From contig LLEY01000152.1 of NCBI GenBank assembly GCA_001414485.1, positions 85,420 through 149,419 on the forward strand: DNA of 64,000 nucleotides, in the 5' to 3' direction. Position 1 is the first letter of the stretch. Each line of letters begins with the position of its first letter. Below the pieces are notes generated by a model that had not been told where the DNA came from, made no database searches, and worked only from the letters and a program-made list of their open reading frames with translations. Origin of the DNA: Calycina herbarum (lineage: Eukaryota; Ascomycota; Leotiomycetes; Helotiales; Pezizellaceae). Of the stretch, positions 25,401 to 38,015 are shown piece after piece. A program made the translations under genes and the position numbers.

Positions 25401-26202
25401 CAAGTCAGCCAAGCCAGTTGAGCGGAGAGAGAGAAGCAGCGCAGGAGGCGAAAGAGGCACACGAGGCCCCACCCGGAAGGCAGTGTTGGGACAGAGCCAT
25501 CCCTGAGCAAGATCAAAGAACAAGAACGCAAGCGAGGGAGGCCAGATGCGACTCCGCATTGGAAAACATCAACAACACAGCTCCAGCCCGCCAAACCAAC
25601 CAAGATGCCACCTATAACCATAGCCAGTTCTTCATCGCGAGGAGCCTGTCGAACCCTCCCCCCTCTTTCCCCCGACTCCAAACCTTTTGGGACGTGACAC
25701 CAGCCAGGGGTCGTCAAGATTGGGCAGCGTCAGCAACAGAACTGCACTGCACCGCGAATCCTCGGAACAGCGACAACCGTACCGTACCATACATCACACT
25801 AATGAGCGAGGATATTGGACATTGATCAAGCGAAGCCGCAACCTGAACTTTCCAGCAAACACCCCTTTAGAGTCGACCTCATCCTCTTCCCCAACTCCAA
25901 CCTTCCTCCTGCTCTCCCTCTCTCCCACTTCACGAACATCTGCCATCTGTTTCGCCTGCCCATCTGAATTTTCTGCAAAACGCGAGACACCTCGAGAACT
26001 CTTTGCAGTCAACCACGACATCGGGGCACTCCCAGCAGTGGAATTCCGGGTGTGCTTCTGAACAACCTTTCTTGTGAATCAGAGCATCCACACTCAACCT
26101 CCACCTCAACACCCAACCCCTCAACACTCAACCCCTCAACAACGAAAAAGTCTCGAGTTGCCAGCTCGATCAATCGTCAGCGACTCTCAACCCTCTACAA
26201 CA
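22422..26202. other. Large gap with no supported gene
   Basis: 3.8 kb. Many short ORFs occur on both strands (up to 193 codons, 25,244-25,825) but none has a domain, signal peptide or codon evidence. 25,830-26,200 is C/A-rich with CAACACTCAACCCCTCAACA-type repeats, typical of a 5' UTR for the following small gene. No tRNA or rRNA was seen. Confidence 0.45.
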
Positions 26203-26727
26203 ATGAATATCGCCAGCAGCGTCGTCTCCACTCCATTCTCCAAGATGAACACCCCTTCGGTACGTAACCATCCGATATGATTCTCATTCCTTCACCGCCA
26301 CTCGTCCCTGCCGATTTGGGTCCATTACGGCACCTCACAGGTACCCTTTGGCACCTGGCGGTGACGGCGGAAATGCCCGCACTTCGAGCACACTGGGCCA
26401 GGGCTGGACCTCCTCCCATGTCAAGCTGATGTCACATGGAGGTGAAAAATTCCTCCTGCATGAAGTTCCTGATTGGCACACACGTGATTTGACATTGGAC
26501 CTTGGAATACGTGATCGAAGCGAAGCGAGGTCCAGGAAGCCTGCGTACCTCACGTGGAGTTGAGTTGACAACATGCTAACGAGAGTATGTGCAGGTATCA
26601 AGAGGCGTATCCGGAAAGCCACCCAAACCGCCGAATACAGATGATCCTGTAAGTAATTGTATTTGTTCGCTCCGTTCAACTCCAATCCTGAAGACCGAAA
26701 GACGTCTAACCCGATCTCCAGAAGTAG
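26203..26727 (+). CDS. Tentative three-exon microprotein, unknown function
   Basis: Proposed exons 26203-26259, 26595-26648 and 26722-26727 encode 38 residues. The ATG follows a long C/A-rich leader (CTACAACAATG) like those of expressed fungal genes. Donor GTACGT (26,260), then a branch site GCTAAC 18 bases before a CAG acceptor at 26,594, then donor GTAAGT (26,649) and CTAAC...CCAG (26,721) all keep phase. The product begins MNIASSVVSTPF and contains GKPPKPPNTDDP. The first intron (335 bp) is large for this genome and contains a 72-codon open stretch with coding-like text (GGDGGNARTSSTLGQGW), so an internal exon or alternative splicing is likely. Other endings, such as reading on into EFEKM, are possible. 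I do not recognise the family. Confidence 0.35.
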
Positions 26728-27845
26728 TAGGAATTTGAAAAGATGGTGAGTTTATACCCAGAAAGCAAAGAAGGTAAGATTATTTTTCGTTCGCTTGAAT
26801 GTTGTTTGCGTCTTCGAAGAGATTGGTGCCCGGTGTTCGTCGTTGAATAAGCTGCAATATCGAGGTGTAAAACTCAAGTGAGGTCGAGAAAGGGGACAAC
26901 GAAAGATCCGCAGGCCCTTTTGTAGGTTCGGTTTGACGCAAGGCTTGACTCTGTCAGACCACACCGACATTTTCGGTTTGTGTATCCGTTTGTTATGCTG
27001 TGAGCATCTTTCGGAACTCCAGTGCCATGGCTTGAGTCGGTAGCCTTATTTGTGTCTTCGACAGCAAGTCTCATGGAGGTATGTTGCTGTGCAATACTTG
27101 GTATTGCGTGGGACATCGAGGAGTTGTTCCATTGCTCTCATGTAGCAGATATGCTTGGGGTCTGTTATACTTTTTTAGTAATTTCCTTTGTGCTACCATG
27201 GTGTTATTCTTACTTCACGTTTGGGGTTTGGTATATGACCAGTTCTAACTTTTCCTAGTCTGCTCAAATTTGGTGGGATATTGTGGAGCTATGAGGCCGA
27301 GAGCGTGTATGATAGGGGGTGGAACGGGACATATTGGTATGTTGATGGTCCAGTGGAGGTCGATTGGTAAATTCTTTCTTTATGGTTGAAGGCGGTTTGG
27401 TTTTCTTTTTGGAATTAGGGATTTTCAGTTAAGGTTCGATAGAACGAAATGAAAAGAAATGAAACTCACGATATAGACGCCTGCCATTGACATTTAGGCG
27501 ACTGGCCAACTTCAATGTTTAGGGCGATCGACCCTAGTCGATAATAGAAATGCCTGATGGGGTGACGGCATGTTGTGACTTAATTTCCATGCATGTTCCA
27601 GTATGACAACAGATATCCACCCGATCCGAGCTGGCGCTCAAAAAAATAATACCGAATTCCGTCCGGTGAGACTGTTTTGGGATTTTTCGGTGAAGGTTAC
27701 ACGAACACTCGCTTGATAATTACTTCCATTGGTCAAAACTCGACTGACAAAGTATGCAAGTGTCGCATCATTGGCCCAGCTACTGTTTTTTCCACTATTT
27801 CCGCATGTACCTGTGACGCATGCGCCACCCCAACGACTGCATGTA
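26728..27845. other. Intergenic, up to the transposon island
   Basis: 1.1 kb of normal base composition with no gene I can support. It ends abruptly at the TA and inverted repeat that begin the AT-rich island. The composition change at 27,870-27,900 is sharp. Confidence 0.55.
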
Positions 27846-28187
27846 AGAGTTGGGGCCACAGCTAGTGGGCCCCCTAAGCGAGATGACCCCCCCACTTTAA
27901 TTTCTGACACTCCCTTTTTAAAAACCTACTATAATTCAACCTTTTAACTAAAACTCTTTAAATTAAAAATAGCAGACTAAATCCTCTCTCTCTCTCCTAT
28001 ATACGAACCTAGCTAGAATTAGTCTATACTAAAGCACGCTAGAGTACGCTAAGCACGAGTAGATAGAAAATTCTAGAACGCGATCTTTAAGAAATTAGTA
28101 GTATCTAAATCTACTACGTAGAGGATCTATAAAGCTAATTTAAGCTAAACTATATATAAAGAGAAATAATATATTAAAAGAGATTAC

Positions 28188-28647
28188 TATAACGAAACTT
28201 AAATAAACTAAACAAAGGTAACTAAGTCTTGAAAGTTAGTATATAGATAAGAAGTATAGACGCGATAGGTTGTTTACTTAGAAGTGAACTCGTTACTTAT
28301 ATTAAAGATGTTAAATAAGATAATAAGATTAATAACTAAAGTTAAATACGAAGCTTCTATCTAATAGTAGACGTGCTAGTTCTATATAGAGCCTTCGTAT
28401 CCCCTGGCCGCTATAGTCGATCTACCCGACCATAGCCGACATAGTCGACTCGTCGGCTATGTCGTTTACCCTTCCTAGTCACGTGATTACAACCAACTTC
28501 TAATAGTAAGATCCTAGAATTCCTAAATACTCTTCTATATTATAGATTCTCTCTTATATTATCTTCTATTTCCTAGACGTTACGTTGTATCTTATTCTAT
28601 TAGAGCGCTGTCTAGACTACTTATTACGTAAAACGTAATTCGTAATA
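28188..28647 (-). mobile_element. Solo LTR of the Gypsy family, type A, inverted
   Basis: 460 bp, the reverse complement of the LTR type seen at 36,370-36,796, with RIP-type substitutions (TGTAACG became TATAACG). Both sides carry the 5-bp duplication ATTAC (28,183-28,187 and 28,648-28,652), so this is a solo LTR left by recombination, not the end of a larger element. It is about 30 bp longer than the inner copy because it keeps a second GTCGACTATG-like block. Confidence 0.88.
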
Positions 28648-28683
28648 ATTACTATCTAAGTAATATATATACTAAATCCTTTA

Positions 28684-30561
28684 ACGTAGTTTATTAGAAC
28701 CCGGATTATATTAGAACCTAGATTATATTAAGACCCGGATTAGTTTTCCTTAGTATTAAACTTAGAATATTAATAAATCAACTATAATATATTAAATTAA
28801 CTAAAACTACTTAGAATCCGAGAAACTAGATATATCTATAGCCTCTTAATAAGTTCGTATATTATAACTAGCTTTTCTATAGATTCTATAGTATCGCTTA
28901 GATAGTTAACTCTTCTTACGACTTCTCTCTACTATATATACGTTATATTATATCTGCTTATCTATATCCTTCTAAGCTATAATATTCTATATATTCTCTA
29001 CTATAAGTATACTCTTTTAACAAACACGAGTCTTTTTAGCTCTACGGCGTTTACTTAAGGTTTCGTTAGCTACTTAAAGAGTATATACCTTAGTAGATAG
29101 AAGAGTTATCTTATAAGCTATTCGCTTTATACTCTTAGCTAATATAGTAACTGTCTTAAAGAGTAGAGTTAGTAAGCTCTCTTAATAACAGGTAATTTAA
29201 TTTCGAATAAGTATTATTTATAAAAGAGCTTTAGTTAGGTTAGAAGAGATCTAGGAGACCTAAGGATTAGTGTTAGTAGTAGAGAGTCTAGAAGGAGTTA
29301 GAGTTTATAACTTTATATTAAGCTTTAAAAGTACTACTTATAGGTTAAAGAGTACTAAGCCAGCTCTACGGAATATAGTCTAAGCGTTTTAAGCTGTTAT
29401 AGATTCTCTATATACTACTATAAAGGCTAGAAAGAACTCTACCTTCGTAATATAGTTAATATAGACTTTAATAAACGTCTTAATCTATCGACTATATACC
29501 TGCTTTAATATACTAAAGCATCTAATATTAAGTAGCTAGGTTAGATAGAACGAATAAGAAGGTAGTCTAAGAGTTATAATATTATATATCTTATAGTACT
29601 CTTAGAACTCGGTCGATTTATAACTCTTATATCTATCTAATACTAGTATTCGATATAGACTCTTTATATAAGTAGTAGTATGTTTATTAAAGTGTTTTAG
29701 CTATTCTAGACCTGTCTTATTATTTATCTATCTATTACTTGTCGGTTTAATAACCTAGTTAGGTAGAAGGCCGCTGTTTATATACTAATTTAAAAGATAG
29801 TTCTTACTCTAAACTACTAGAAATAGAGAGATACTCTAGCCTTTACTATTAATATAAGTAATTATTATAGCTTATTTCTAATTCCCTAGCTGAACTGTCT
29901 TATCTCTACTACGTCGATCTATATAGGTTATAACTATTATAGAGTAAATTATATCTATTATAAACCCGGTTTCGTCGAAGTTATAGAAGTCGTAGTCTAA
30001 AACACTGTATTTTACTCTTATATTTTTAACTAGTTAGAACTATAAGCTAATTAGCTTAGAATCTTTATATAAAGCTTTTTAGAAATTATAAACGCGATTA
30101 AAACGTGTTTTAAGAGCTAGTTATTATTATATAAATCGATATATCTAGAGCTTACTAACGTGTTTTCTCTCTTATAATTTAAGTATATAATTCGCTATAT
30201 CTTCTTTACTACTTAGCCGGGGTATAAACTCTCTCGAATCTAGATTAAGTATATTTTAAATAATTACTTCCTCTTCTAGCTTAGATAATTTAACGTTTGC
30301 TAGCTATTACTTAGAGAGAGTAGTTTAGCTGTTTATTCTACTATTTAGTATAGAAAAGAGTACTTCGTAGAGCTTTATAATCTTCCGACGGCTTAGCTTT
30401 TTAGATATTCGAATAGCCTTAATAGCTAGAATGATTTTTGATTCTTATAGAATAACTAATATAATATATAGTAGAAAAAACACGTTATAAAAGAAAGAGA
30501 GTTAGAAATTCGCTAAAATTAATCCGAGTTCTAATATAATCTAGGTTCTAATAAACTACGT
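28684..30561 (-). mobile_element. Fot1/pogo-like DNA transposon, RIP-damaged, inverted
   Basis: 1,878 bp with TA on both sides (28,682-28,683; 30,562-30,563). Terminal inverted repeat begins ACGTAGTTTATTAGAACC. Inside it are subterminal direct repeats of ATTAGAACCYGGATTAT, three copies at the left end and two at the right. The minus-strand interior is homologous to the second element: both carry the words TTAGATAGATATAAGAGTTA and TCTAACCTAGCTACTTAATA from the DDE transposase. The transposase is full of stops and cannot be functional. Confidence 0.88.
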
Positions 30562-31275
30562 TAGTCTATATTCTAAAACTATACTACTTATTATAACGTA
30601 ATCTATTACTAAGCTGCGTATATTACTAAGCTGCGTACTTTTACCGAATTTACTACTCTACTACTTTAACACGTGTTTTCTTCTTTTATAATATAAGTCT
30701 AAACTTAAGAAGTATAAATTATATTAGCTATTAAAGCTATTTAAACATCTAAATAAAAATTAAGCTATAGAAACGCTATAAAAATCTATAAAGTTTCTAA
30801 ATTTACTTTTTATCTTAGAATAAATAGCTAATCTTCTTATAGTAATACTAAATCTAATTATTTAAAGCTAACGAAATTAGAGAAGGAAATAATTATTTAA
30901 TATATATTTAATCGAGATTCTAGAGAGTTTTCGCCTCAGCTAGCTAATATAGAAGATATAGCGAATTACTTTCTTAAGACGTGTAGAGTAAAACGTATTA
31001 GAAAGCGCTAAGTAGAACGATTCGTAGTTTAACGACTAGAGCTAAAGACGTGTTTTAATCACGTTTATAACTTTTAAAGAGCTTTATACGAAGATCCTAA
31101 GTTAATTAGTACGTGGTTTCAACTAGTAGAGAATATATAAGCGAAATATAGTATAGTAGATAGCGATTTCTATAACTTCGACGAGACTAGCTTTATAATA
31201 GATTAAATCTATTCTAGAATAGTTGTTACTTATACTAATCGACGTAGTAAGAATAAAGCAGTTTAACTAGGTAAT

Positions 31276-31728
31276 TATTACGAATCACGGTATACGTAGT
31301 AAGTAGTCTAGACAGCGTTCTAATAGAATAAGATATAATATCTAGGAATAGAAGGTAATATAGGTAGAAATCAGTAATACGAAGAGTATTTAGAATTTCA
31401 GGATCTCACTATTATAATAATATTAGAAGTCACGTGTGATCATGTGATATAATCGCCTACATCGCTCTAATCGCCTTAATCGCGAGCGACGCGAGTAATA
31501 TAAGCGATGTAATTAGAATAAAGGTTCTATATAAGACTAGCACGTCTACTATTAGATAAGAGCTTCGTGTTTAACTTTAGTTATTAATCTTATTATCTTG
31601 TTTAATATCTTTAATATAAGTAACGAGTTTACTTCTAAGTAAATAACCTATCGTATCTATACTTCTTATCTATATACTAACCTTTAAGACTTAGTTACCT
31701 TTATTTAGTTCGTTTAAGTTTTGTTATA
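31276..31728 (+). repeat. 5' LTR, type B
   Basis: 453 bp; begins TATTACGAATCAC (RIP form of TGTTACG) and ends GTTATA (for GTTACA). It differs from the 3' LTR almost only by extra C-to-T/G-to-A changes. The centre (ATCGCCTACATCGCTC) marks type B and is absent from the type A solo LTRs. Confidence 0.92.
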
Positions 31729-34700
31729 CTTTAAGCACCTACTTAGAAGTACTACTAATATAATATCGAAAACTATACTATTCTTAAGTTTAACCTCTAT
31801 ACTGCCTCTAGCGCTAATAATACTAGCAGTGCTAGTTACTACTATTAGAGAGGAAGTGAAATTACTAGTACCTAAAACGTTTAACAGATCCTTAGAGAAG
31901 CTTACTAAATTTATTATAAAAGCTTTAATATACTTAAACTTTTATTTAGTATAGTTTACTTATAAAACTAATTAAGTTATATAGCTTACTACCTATCTTA
32001 AGAGAGTAGTATATAACTAGATAGAGCTATATTTAGAAGATTTTTAGAAGAATAAAATATTAAATAAAAGAGTATTAAACCTTATAAGTAAAAGTATTTA
32101 AGGATTGTTTTTAACTGTTACTAGATTTAAGAAAGGAATTAACTAGGCGTTTATAGATGTAGATTTAAAGAAGAAGGTAGTATAGGCTTTATATAACCTC
32201 TGATAAAAAGGGTTAGTAGCTAAATATATATTAATATTCTAATAATACTCTATACGTCTTAGCTAGAACGATAAAGCCTTACGTAAGCAGTACTACAGAG
32301 GATTAAAGAACAGTGTTAAGGATGAATTAGCTAGAGATAACTTCCTAGATATACTTGATAAGTTAACTAATAATATAATAAAAATCGATAATTAGAATTA
32401 TAAGAGAAGTCTAGAGAAAAAGAGTAGTTATAGACATCGACATTAAGAAAAAGGTAGGAAAAAAGACTATAGAGATTCTATAGAAGTCGACGCTACTTAG
32501 AAGTGTTAGGTCCTAGAAAAAGGAACTTAAGATAGAGACCTACTAAAGAAAGGACTTTCCTAGAAAGAGCGAGATCGTCGACATAAGTAGAACTTATGTT
32601 ACAACTATAGCCTCTCTAGCTATAGAGTAAATAAGTATAGTAAGAAGAAAGACTTTAAAGAGAAATAAGTAAACACTACTATCTAAAAAGAAGTAGCTTT
32701 ACTAGAAAGAATCGAACTTATAGACGAAGAGCTCAAAGCTAGAGAATATAGTACGTAGATTAAAACAGATGCCTTAGATATATTAACAGGCGTTATATAC
32801 CTATAGCTAAATAAAGGAATCGAAATCTAAGATAGTAAGATATAAGATACTAATAATAGTAGAAATCTACTTTTTAAAGAATATTATAATATATAATTAG
32901 AAATAGAATACGAATTCTCTCTTTAAATAGAATATAGATTACTACTATTAACAAGTTTATTAGAGTTATTAGAATTAGAATCTAATTTATTAGAAATAAA
33001 TCTAAGAATATATAAGCCTAAATAAGACGAGATATAGGTATTTATTAGAACTTTTAAGAAAGAGAATAGATAAGTATATATAGAATACTAGAAACCTGAT
33101 TTCTAGAGCTTATATTCTATTTAAGGAATTAACTCTACTATTTTAACTACTTATAAAATAGTTTAGAATAAGCGGGACAGAATAACATTAGTAAGCCTTA
33201 TTACTAGAAGGGAAACCATCGAATTTAAAGAACCTAGACTAGAATAAGTAGTATCTAATAAGCTATCTAGAATACCTAAGATAGGAGATATTTAGATAGT
33301 TATAGATCTTTAGGAAGAAACTAGCTTATAGTAATAGCAGGGTTCTAATAACTTTATAAGACGCCTTAAACCTAGTTTTTTAGGTACGCTACCTAATAGT
33401 AAGGAAGCTATACTAGAAATAGAAGGCTAGTATACTATAGTTGCTTTAGTTAGAAAAGTTAGAGTAATATTTTAAGAGTTAGAAAGTAGAAAATTACTTA
33501 GTATAATCTTCTAGGAGATAAACGAATATAACATAGACTAAGAAACGGAGTTAGTATAAAGAGAACTCTACTAACTAATAATTAGAGAGCTAAGTACTAC
33601 TACTAGAGAAAGTTAGTTAGTTATAACTATAAAGATAAAGAGAAAGAAGTTATAAGTTATAATAGACTTAGGATTAATAGGTAATTTTATTTCCCTAATA
33701 GCTTAAGAGAAGCTAAACGTTCTAATTAAAGAGATAAGACTATATCGATTAGAGGTAGTCGATAGAATAGATGTTATATATTAAAATAGGATTATTAATT
33801 AGTAAACTATTCTAATAAAAATCAATATTAAAGAATACTATTTAAATATATAATTCGATATCGTTAAAATAGGAAGTAAGAAAGTAATACTTAGTATACT
33901 ATAGATTTAGAAATATAATCTAGAAATCGACTAGAAAGCTAGGAAGATAACTTTTAGTTAATATAAATATAAGAGTTTATATTTATAACTTTAAAGCTAG
34001 AATAAGGTTAGCGCTACCTCTTCTAAAGCACTAGAACATCTTATCTAGGGTCCTCTATAGGTTAGTAAGAAAGCTAATAACGAAATATCTATGTAGTATA
34101 GAGAATTTAAGGCTTTGTTCGAAAACCTAGAAGACTTATAAGCTTTACTAGAACATTACTTATAGGATTATAAGATTAAATTAAAAGAGAGTTATTACCT
34201 CTCGAAGTAGAAGCTTCAGTTATATAACTAGAAAAGCCTATAAAGGATAGAAAGTTATATAAAGAAAGGTATTAAGAAGAGATATATTAAAAGATCTAAG
34301 TTACTAATTACCTTAAATATACTTATTATTAAGAAGAAAGACAACCTAGATAGAAGAGTATATATTAATTACTAAGAAGTAAATCATACTATAGTTAAGA
34401 ACGCTTATTCGCTACTACTAAGCTAATACTTATAAGACAAGTTAGATAAGGTAGTACGATTTATAAAACTAGATTAATAAAATACTTATAGACTTATACG
34501 AATAAAAGTTAGAGACGAATAGAAGATAGTATTTACCTTACTATTAAGCCTTTATAAATATATAGTTATACTATTTAGACTTTATAATATACTAACTATA
34601 TATTAGAGATAAAATAATAATATTTTAAGAGATCTTCTAAGAGTAATAGTAATTTATTACTTAGATAATATCTTAATCTTCTTAGAAAAAGAAGAAGAAT

Positions 34701-36369
34701 ATAAGAAATATATTAGAGAAGTTTTATAATAACTTATAAAAGTAAACTCTTACTTAAAACTCTTAAAATACAAGTTTAGAGTAACTTAGACACTTTTCCT
34801 AGGATAGGTATTTAGCTTAGAGAAAATAGAAATAGATCTAGTAAAAATCTAAGATATTTTAAACTAGAAGTTACTAAAGAATATAAAAGATATATAATCC
34901 TTTCTTAGATTTATAAACTTTTACTATCTATTTATATAAGACTATATAAAGATTACTAAACTAATATTAGTACTAGTTAAGAAAGCTATTAAATTTATTT
35001 AGAATAAACAAGCTAAGAACGCTTTTTAGAGAATTAAAGTAAAGTTTATAGAAAAATCTATTCTATATAACTTCGATATAGAAAAACCAAGTATAATTAA
35101 AATAGACGTTTTAGATATATTAGTAGATATAATTCACCTATAACTAAATAATAAAGGAAAACTTATATCTATTATATATTATTCTAAAATATTTAACCTA
35201 GTATAATAAAACTATAGTATCTTTAATAAGAAACTACTTATTATAGTATTAGTTTTAGAATATTAGAGAATTTATTTATAGCTAGTAAAACACCTAGTTA
35301 TAGTTTTATTTAACTATAAAAACCTTAAGACGTTTATAATAACTAAGGAACTTATAATAAGATAATTAGCTAGATAGTTAGAGATATTAGAAGGATTTAA
35401 TATCGTTATCTAATATATAAAAGGAACGTTGAATACTTAAGCTAATACTCTTAGCTAGAAACCTAGATACGAGAGAAATAAAGAGTATAAGAAGATTACG
35501 ATCTTAAAAACTCTTAAGAATAGAGACTTAGTACCTACTATATATAAGATAGTAGTAATAAATAATATCTAGATAGATAAGATTTAGAATATATATAAAG
35601 GTTATAACTAGTATATAAAAGGAAAACTATAGGTTCCTAGTTTATACGTTAAGGAATTCGTATAGGAATACTATACTACGCCTACTTATAAATACTAAGG
35701 AATTCGTAGAACTCTCTAGAAGATAAGATAACACTACTATATTAATCGGTTATCTATAATAGTTAAGAAAGTAATAGTAGAATATAATACCTATACTAGG
35801 AATAAGGCTTCCTACTATACTCCTTATAAATAGATAAACACTACTCTAATACTATATATACCTTAGAAATTAATATTTATAGATTTTATTATTAAGTTAC
35901 TAAAATCTAAAGATCTAATAATAGGAGTTAAGTATAACTCGATCCTAGTTATTATAGAACGACTTATAAAGTATATAATTCTAATAGTATATATAGAGTT
36001 AAGTATAGCTAAGGAACTAGTATTTATATTTCTTAAAGAAGTAGTCTTAAGATATAGACTACTAGAAGAAATACTCTTAGATAGAGATAAGCTCTTTACC
36101 TTAAAATTTTAGATCGCTCTTATAGAACGATTAGGTATAAAAAGAAAGCTCTCTATAGCTTTTTACTCTTAAATAAATAGAGGAAACAAACAGATGAATT
36201 AAGTAGTTAAAACATACCTTTGTTATTATATAAACTACTAATAAAATAACTAGGTAGAACTGCTGCCCTTAGCATAGTTTGCCTATAATAGTTCAGTAAC
36301 GGAAACAACACTTGTTACGCTATTTTACGCTAACTTTGGGTACGAATTGTCGGTGTATCGAGAGCCGTT

Positions 36370-36796
36370 TGTCACGAATCACGTTTTACGTGATAAGTAG
36401 TCCAGACGGCGCTCTGACAGGACAAGGCACAACGTCCAGGAAATGGAAGGTAACACAAGAGGGAATCTGTAATATGGAAGAGCATTTAGGAATTCTAGGA
36501 TCTCACTGTTGGAAGTTGGTTGTAATCACGTGACCAGGAAGGGTAAGCGACATGGCCGACGAGTCGACCATGGCGGCCAGGGGATACGAAGGCTCTATAT
36601 AGGACTGGCACGTCTGCCATTAGATAGGAGCTTCGTGCTCAACTTCAGTTATCAATCTTATCATTTTGTTTGACATCTTTGATATAAGTAACGAGTTCAC
36701 TTCCAAGTGAACAACCCATCGTATCTATACTTCTTATCTGCATACCAACCTTCGAGACTTAGTCACCTTTGTTTAGTTCGTTTGAGTTTCGTTACA
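36370..36796 (+). mobile_element. Solo LTR, type A, nested in the integrase region
   Basis: 427 bp, TGTCACGAATCACG...GTTTCGTTACA, flanked by the duplication CCGTT (36,365-36,369; 36,797-36,801). Removing it and one CCGTT rejoins the integrase frame (VYREP then LSITIDNQ). Unlike everything around it, it shows almost no RIP-type change. Its central block has inverted GACATGGCCGAC/GTCGACCATGGC motifs. Confidence 0.92.
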
Positions 36797-37419
36797 CCGT
36801 TGTCTATAACCATCGACAACCAACTTGCTCGTGTTCACGTCTTAAAGATTAAAGGGCTATATAAGAAACTTGTAGAGGATTTGTAATTCATAGCCGAAAG
36901 AAATACGTACTACTATAATAAACAACGTAGTTAGGAGCTAATACTAAAAGAGAGGGATAAAGTCTATTTAGTACGAAAAAACATCGATATAAAAAGACTA
37001 AGTAATAAACTAGATTATAAAAAACTTAGACTATTTAAAATCAAACGAGTTAAGAGACCTTTAAATTATAAATTAGCACTACCGAAGATAATAAACATCT
37101 ATCTAGTATTCTATATATCCTTACTTAAACCAGCACTACTAGGAGCACCACTAGCTCTAATCATAGAAATTCAACTAGTAAATCTAAACGCCGAGTACGA
37201 AGTTAAGAGGATTCTTAACTATAAACTAGTTAGAGGACGAGTTAAGTACTTAATTAAATAGTTAGATTACCTATACTTAGAAAACACTTAAGAGCTAAAA
37301 AGCAATCTTAACTATTACTTAGAGGAACTTTAGAAGTTCTACTACTAAAACCTAGGGTTACCTATATCTTATAATTAGAAGGGAAAGCCTCGAGAAAAGC
37401 TAAATCAAGGGTCGGCTTA

Positions 37420-37900
37420 TTAACAAAAGCGGGGTCGCTAGAAGAAGAAGGGGCCGTTAGCTAGGCGATCTCTAATTCCTTCTCTTCTTTCTCCTTCTCT
37501 ACTCTTTCTTTCTCGTTAGCTTTATTAAGCTCTTATAGGTTAGCAAGACCACGACGGAGCATCTCTTACTCCTGCTCTATAAGGAAGCGTTATTGTTTTC
37601 GTAGGCGAAGAATCTTCTATATAGCTTCTTCTTGAATCCTATAGGCTGTTTCTTCCTCCTATTATAACCGCTGCTTCTAAGCATCAATAGATTCCTACTT
37701 AAAAATTAAGAGTATTCAGTTTTATAACTCGACATCGTAAGATTTGCTCTTCCTAGTGTACTTAGAGTACTTAGAACTACTAGGAACGCTAACGTATCAA
37801 CGACTGGTTTTCGCATTTATATAGCGAGTATAAGGGATTATTTCGCATCTTAAACGTTTGATTTAAAGAGCGTTAAGAGTTCTATATTATTTAAGCTTAT
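37420..37900 (-). pseudogene. Antisense coiled-coil reading frame in the Gypsy 3' region
   Basis: Between the chromodomain and the 3' LTR the minus strand reads as a Glu/Lys/Arg/Leu-rich frame: pieces such as EEETAYRIQEEAI, KILRLRKQ and NKANEKERVEKEKEEKELEIA, then SSSSDPAFVNKPTLDLA. It is interrupted by a few TAG/TAA codons that fit RIP of CAG/CAA. Composition suggests a long coiled coil. The plus strand of this stretch has no coding sense. Its extent is approximate. It would be an extra gene carried by the retrotransposon, opposite to gag-pol. Confidence 0.5.
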
Positions 37901-38015
37901 TCTTTAAGAGAGGTGTTAACGGCATAATAGGAACTAGGGAGGCCGCTGGCCTCTTAACGATATTTTCTTAGGCTATACTTAAGCGTGGGGACACGCTAGT
38001 CTAAGAAGGGGATAG

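Noticed and set aside
25244..25825. 193-codon ORF with an antisense partner (25,256-25,717)
   Set aside because: Both strands are open over the same stretch, which points to base composition and not to coding.
31276..31728. The left type B LTR as another solo LTR
   Set aside because: The 5 bp after it do not match GTAAT; the matching duplication lies after the LTR at 38,016-38,468, so it is the 5' LTR of a full element.
31721..31954. 77-codon ORF at the start of the Gypsy interior
   Set aside because: Begins inside the 5' LTR end and is a chance-open piece of RIP-damaged gag, not a working gene.
36312..36533. 73-codon ORF
   Set aside because: A chimera of the integrase remnant and the inserted solo LTR.
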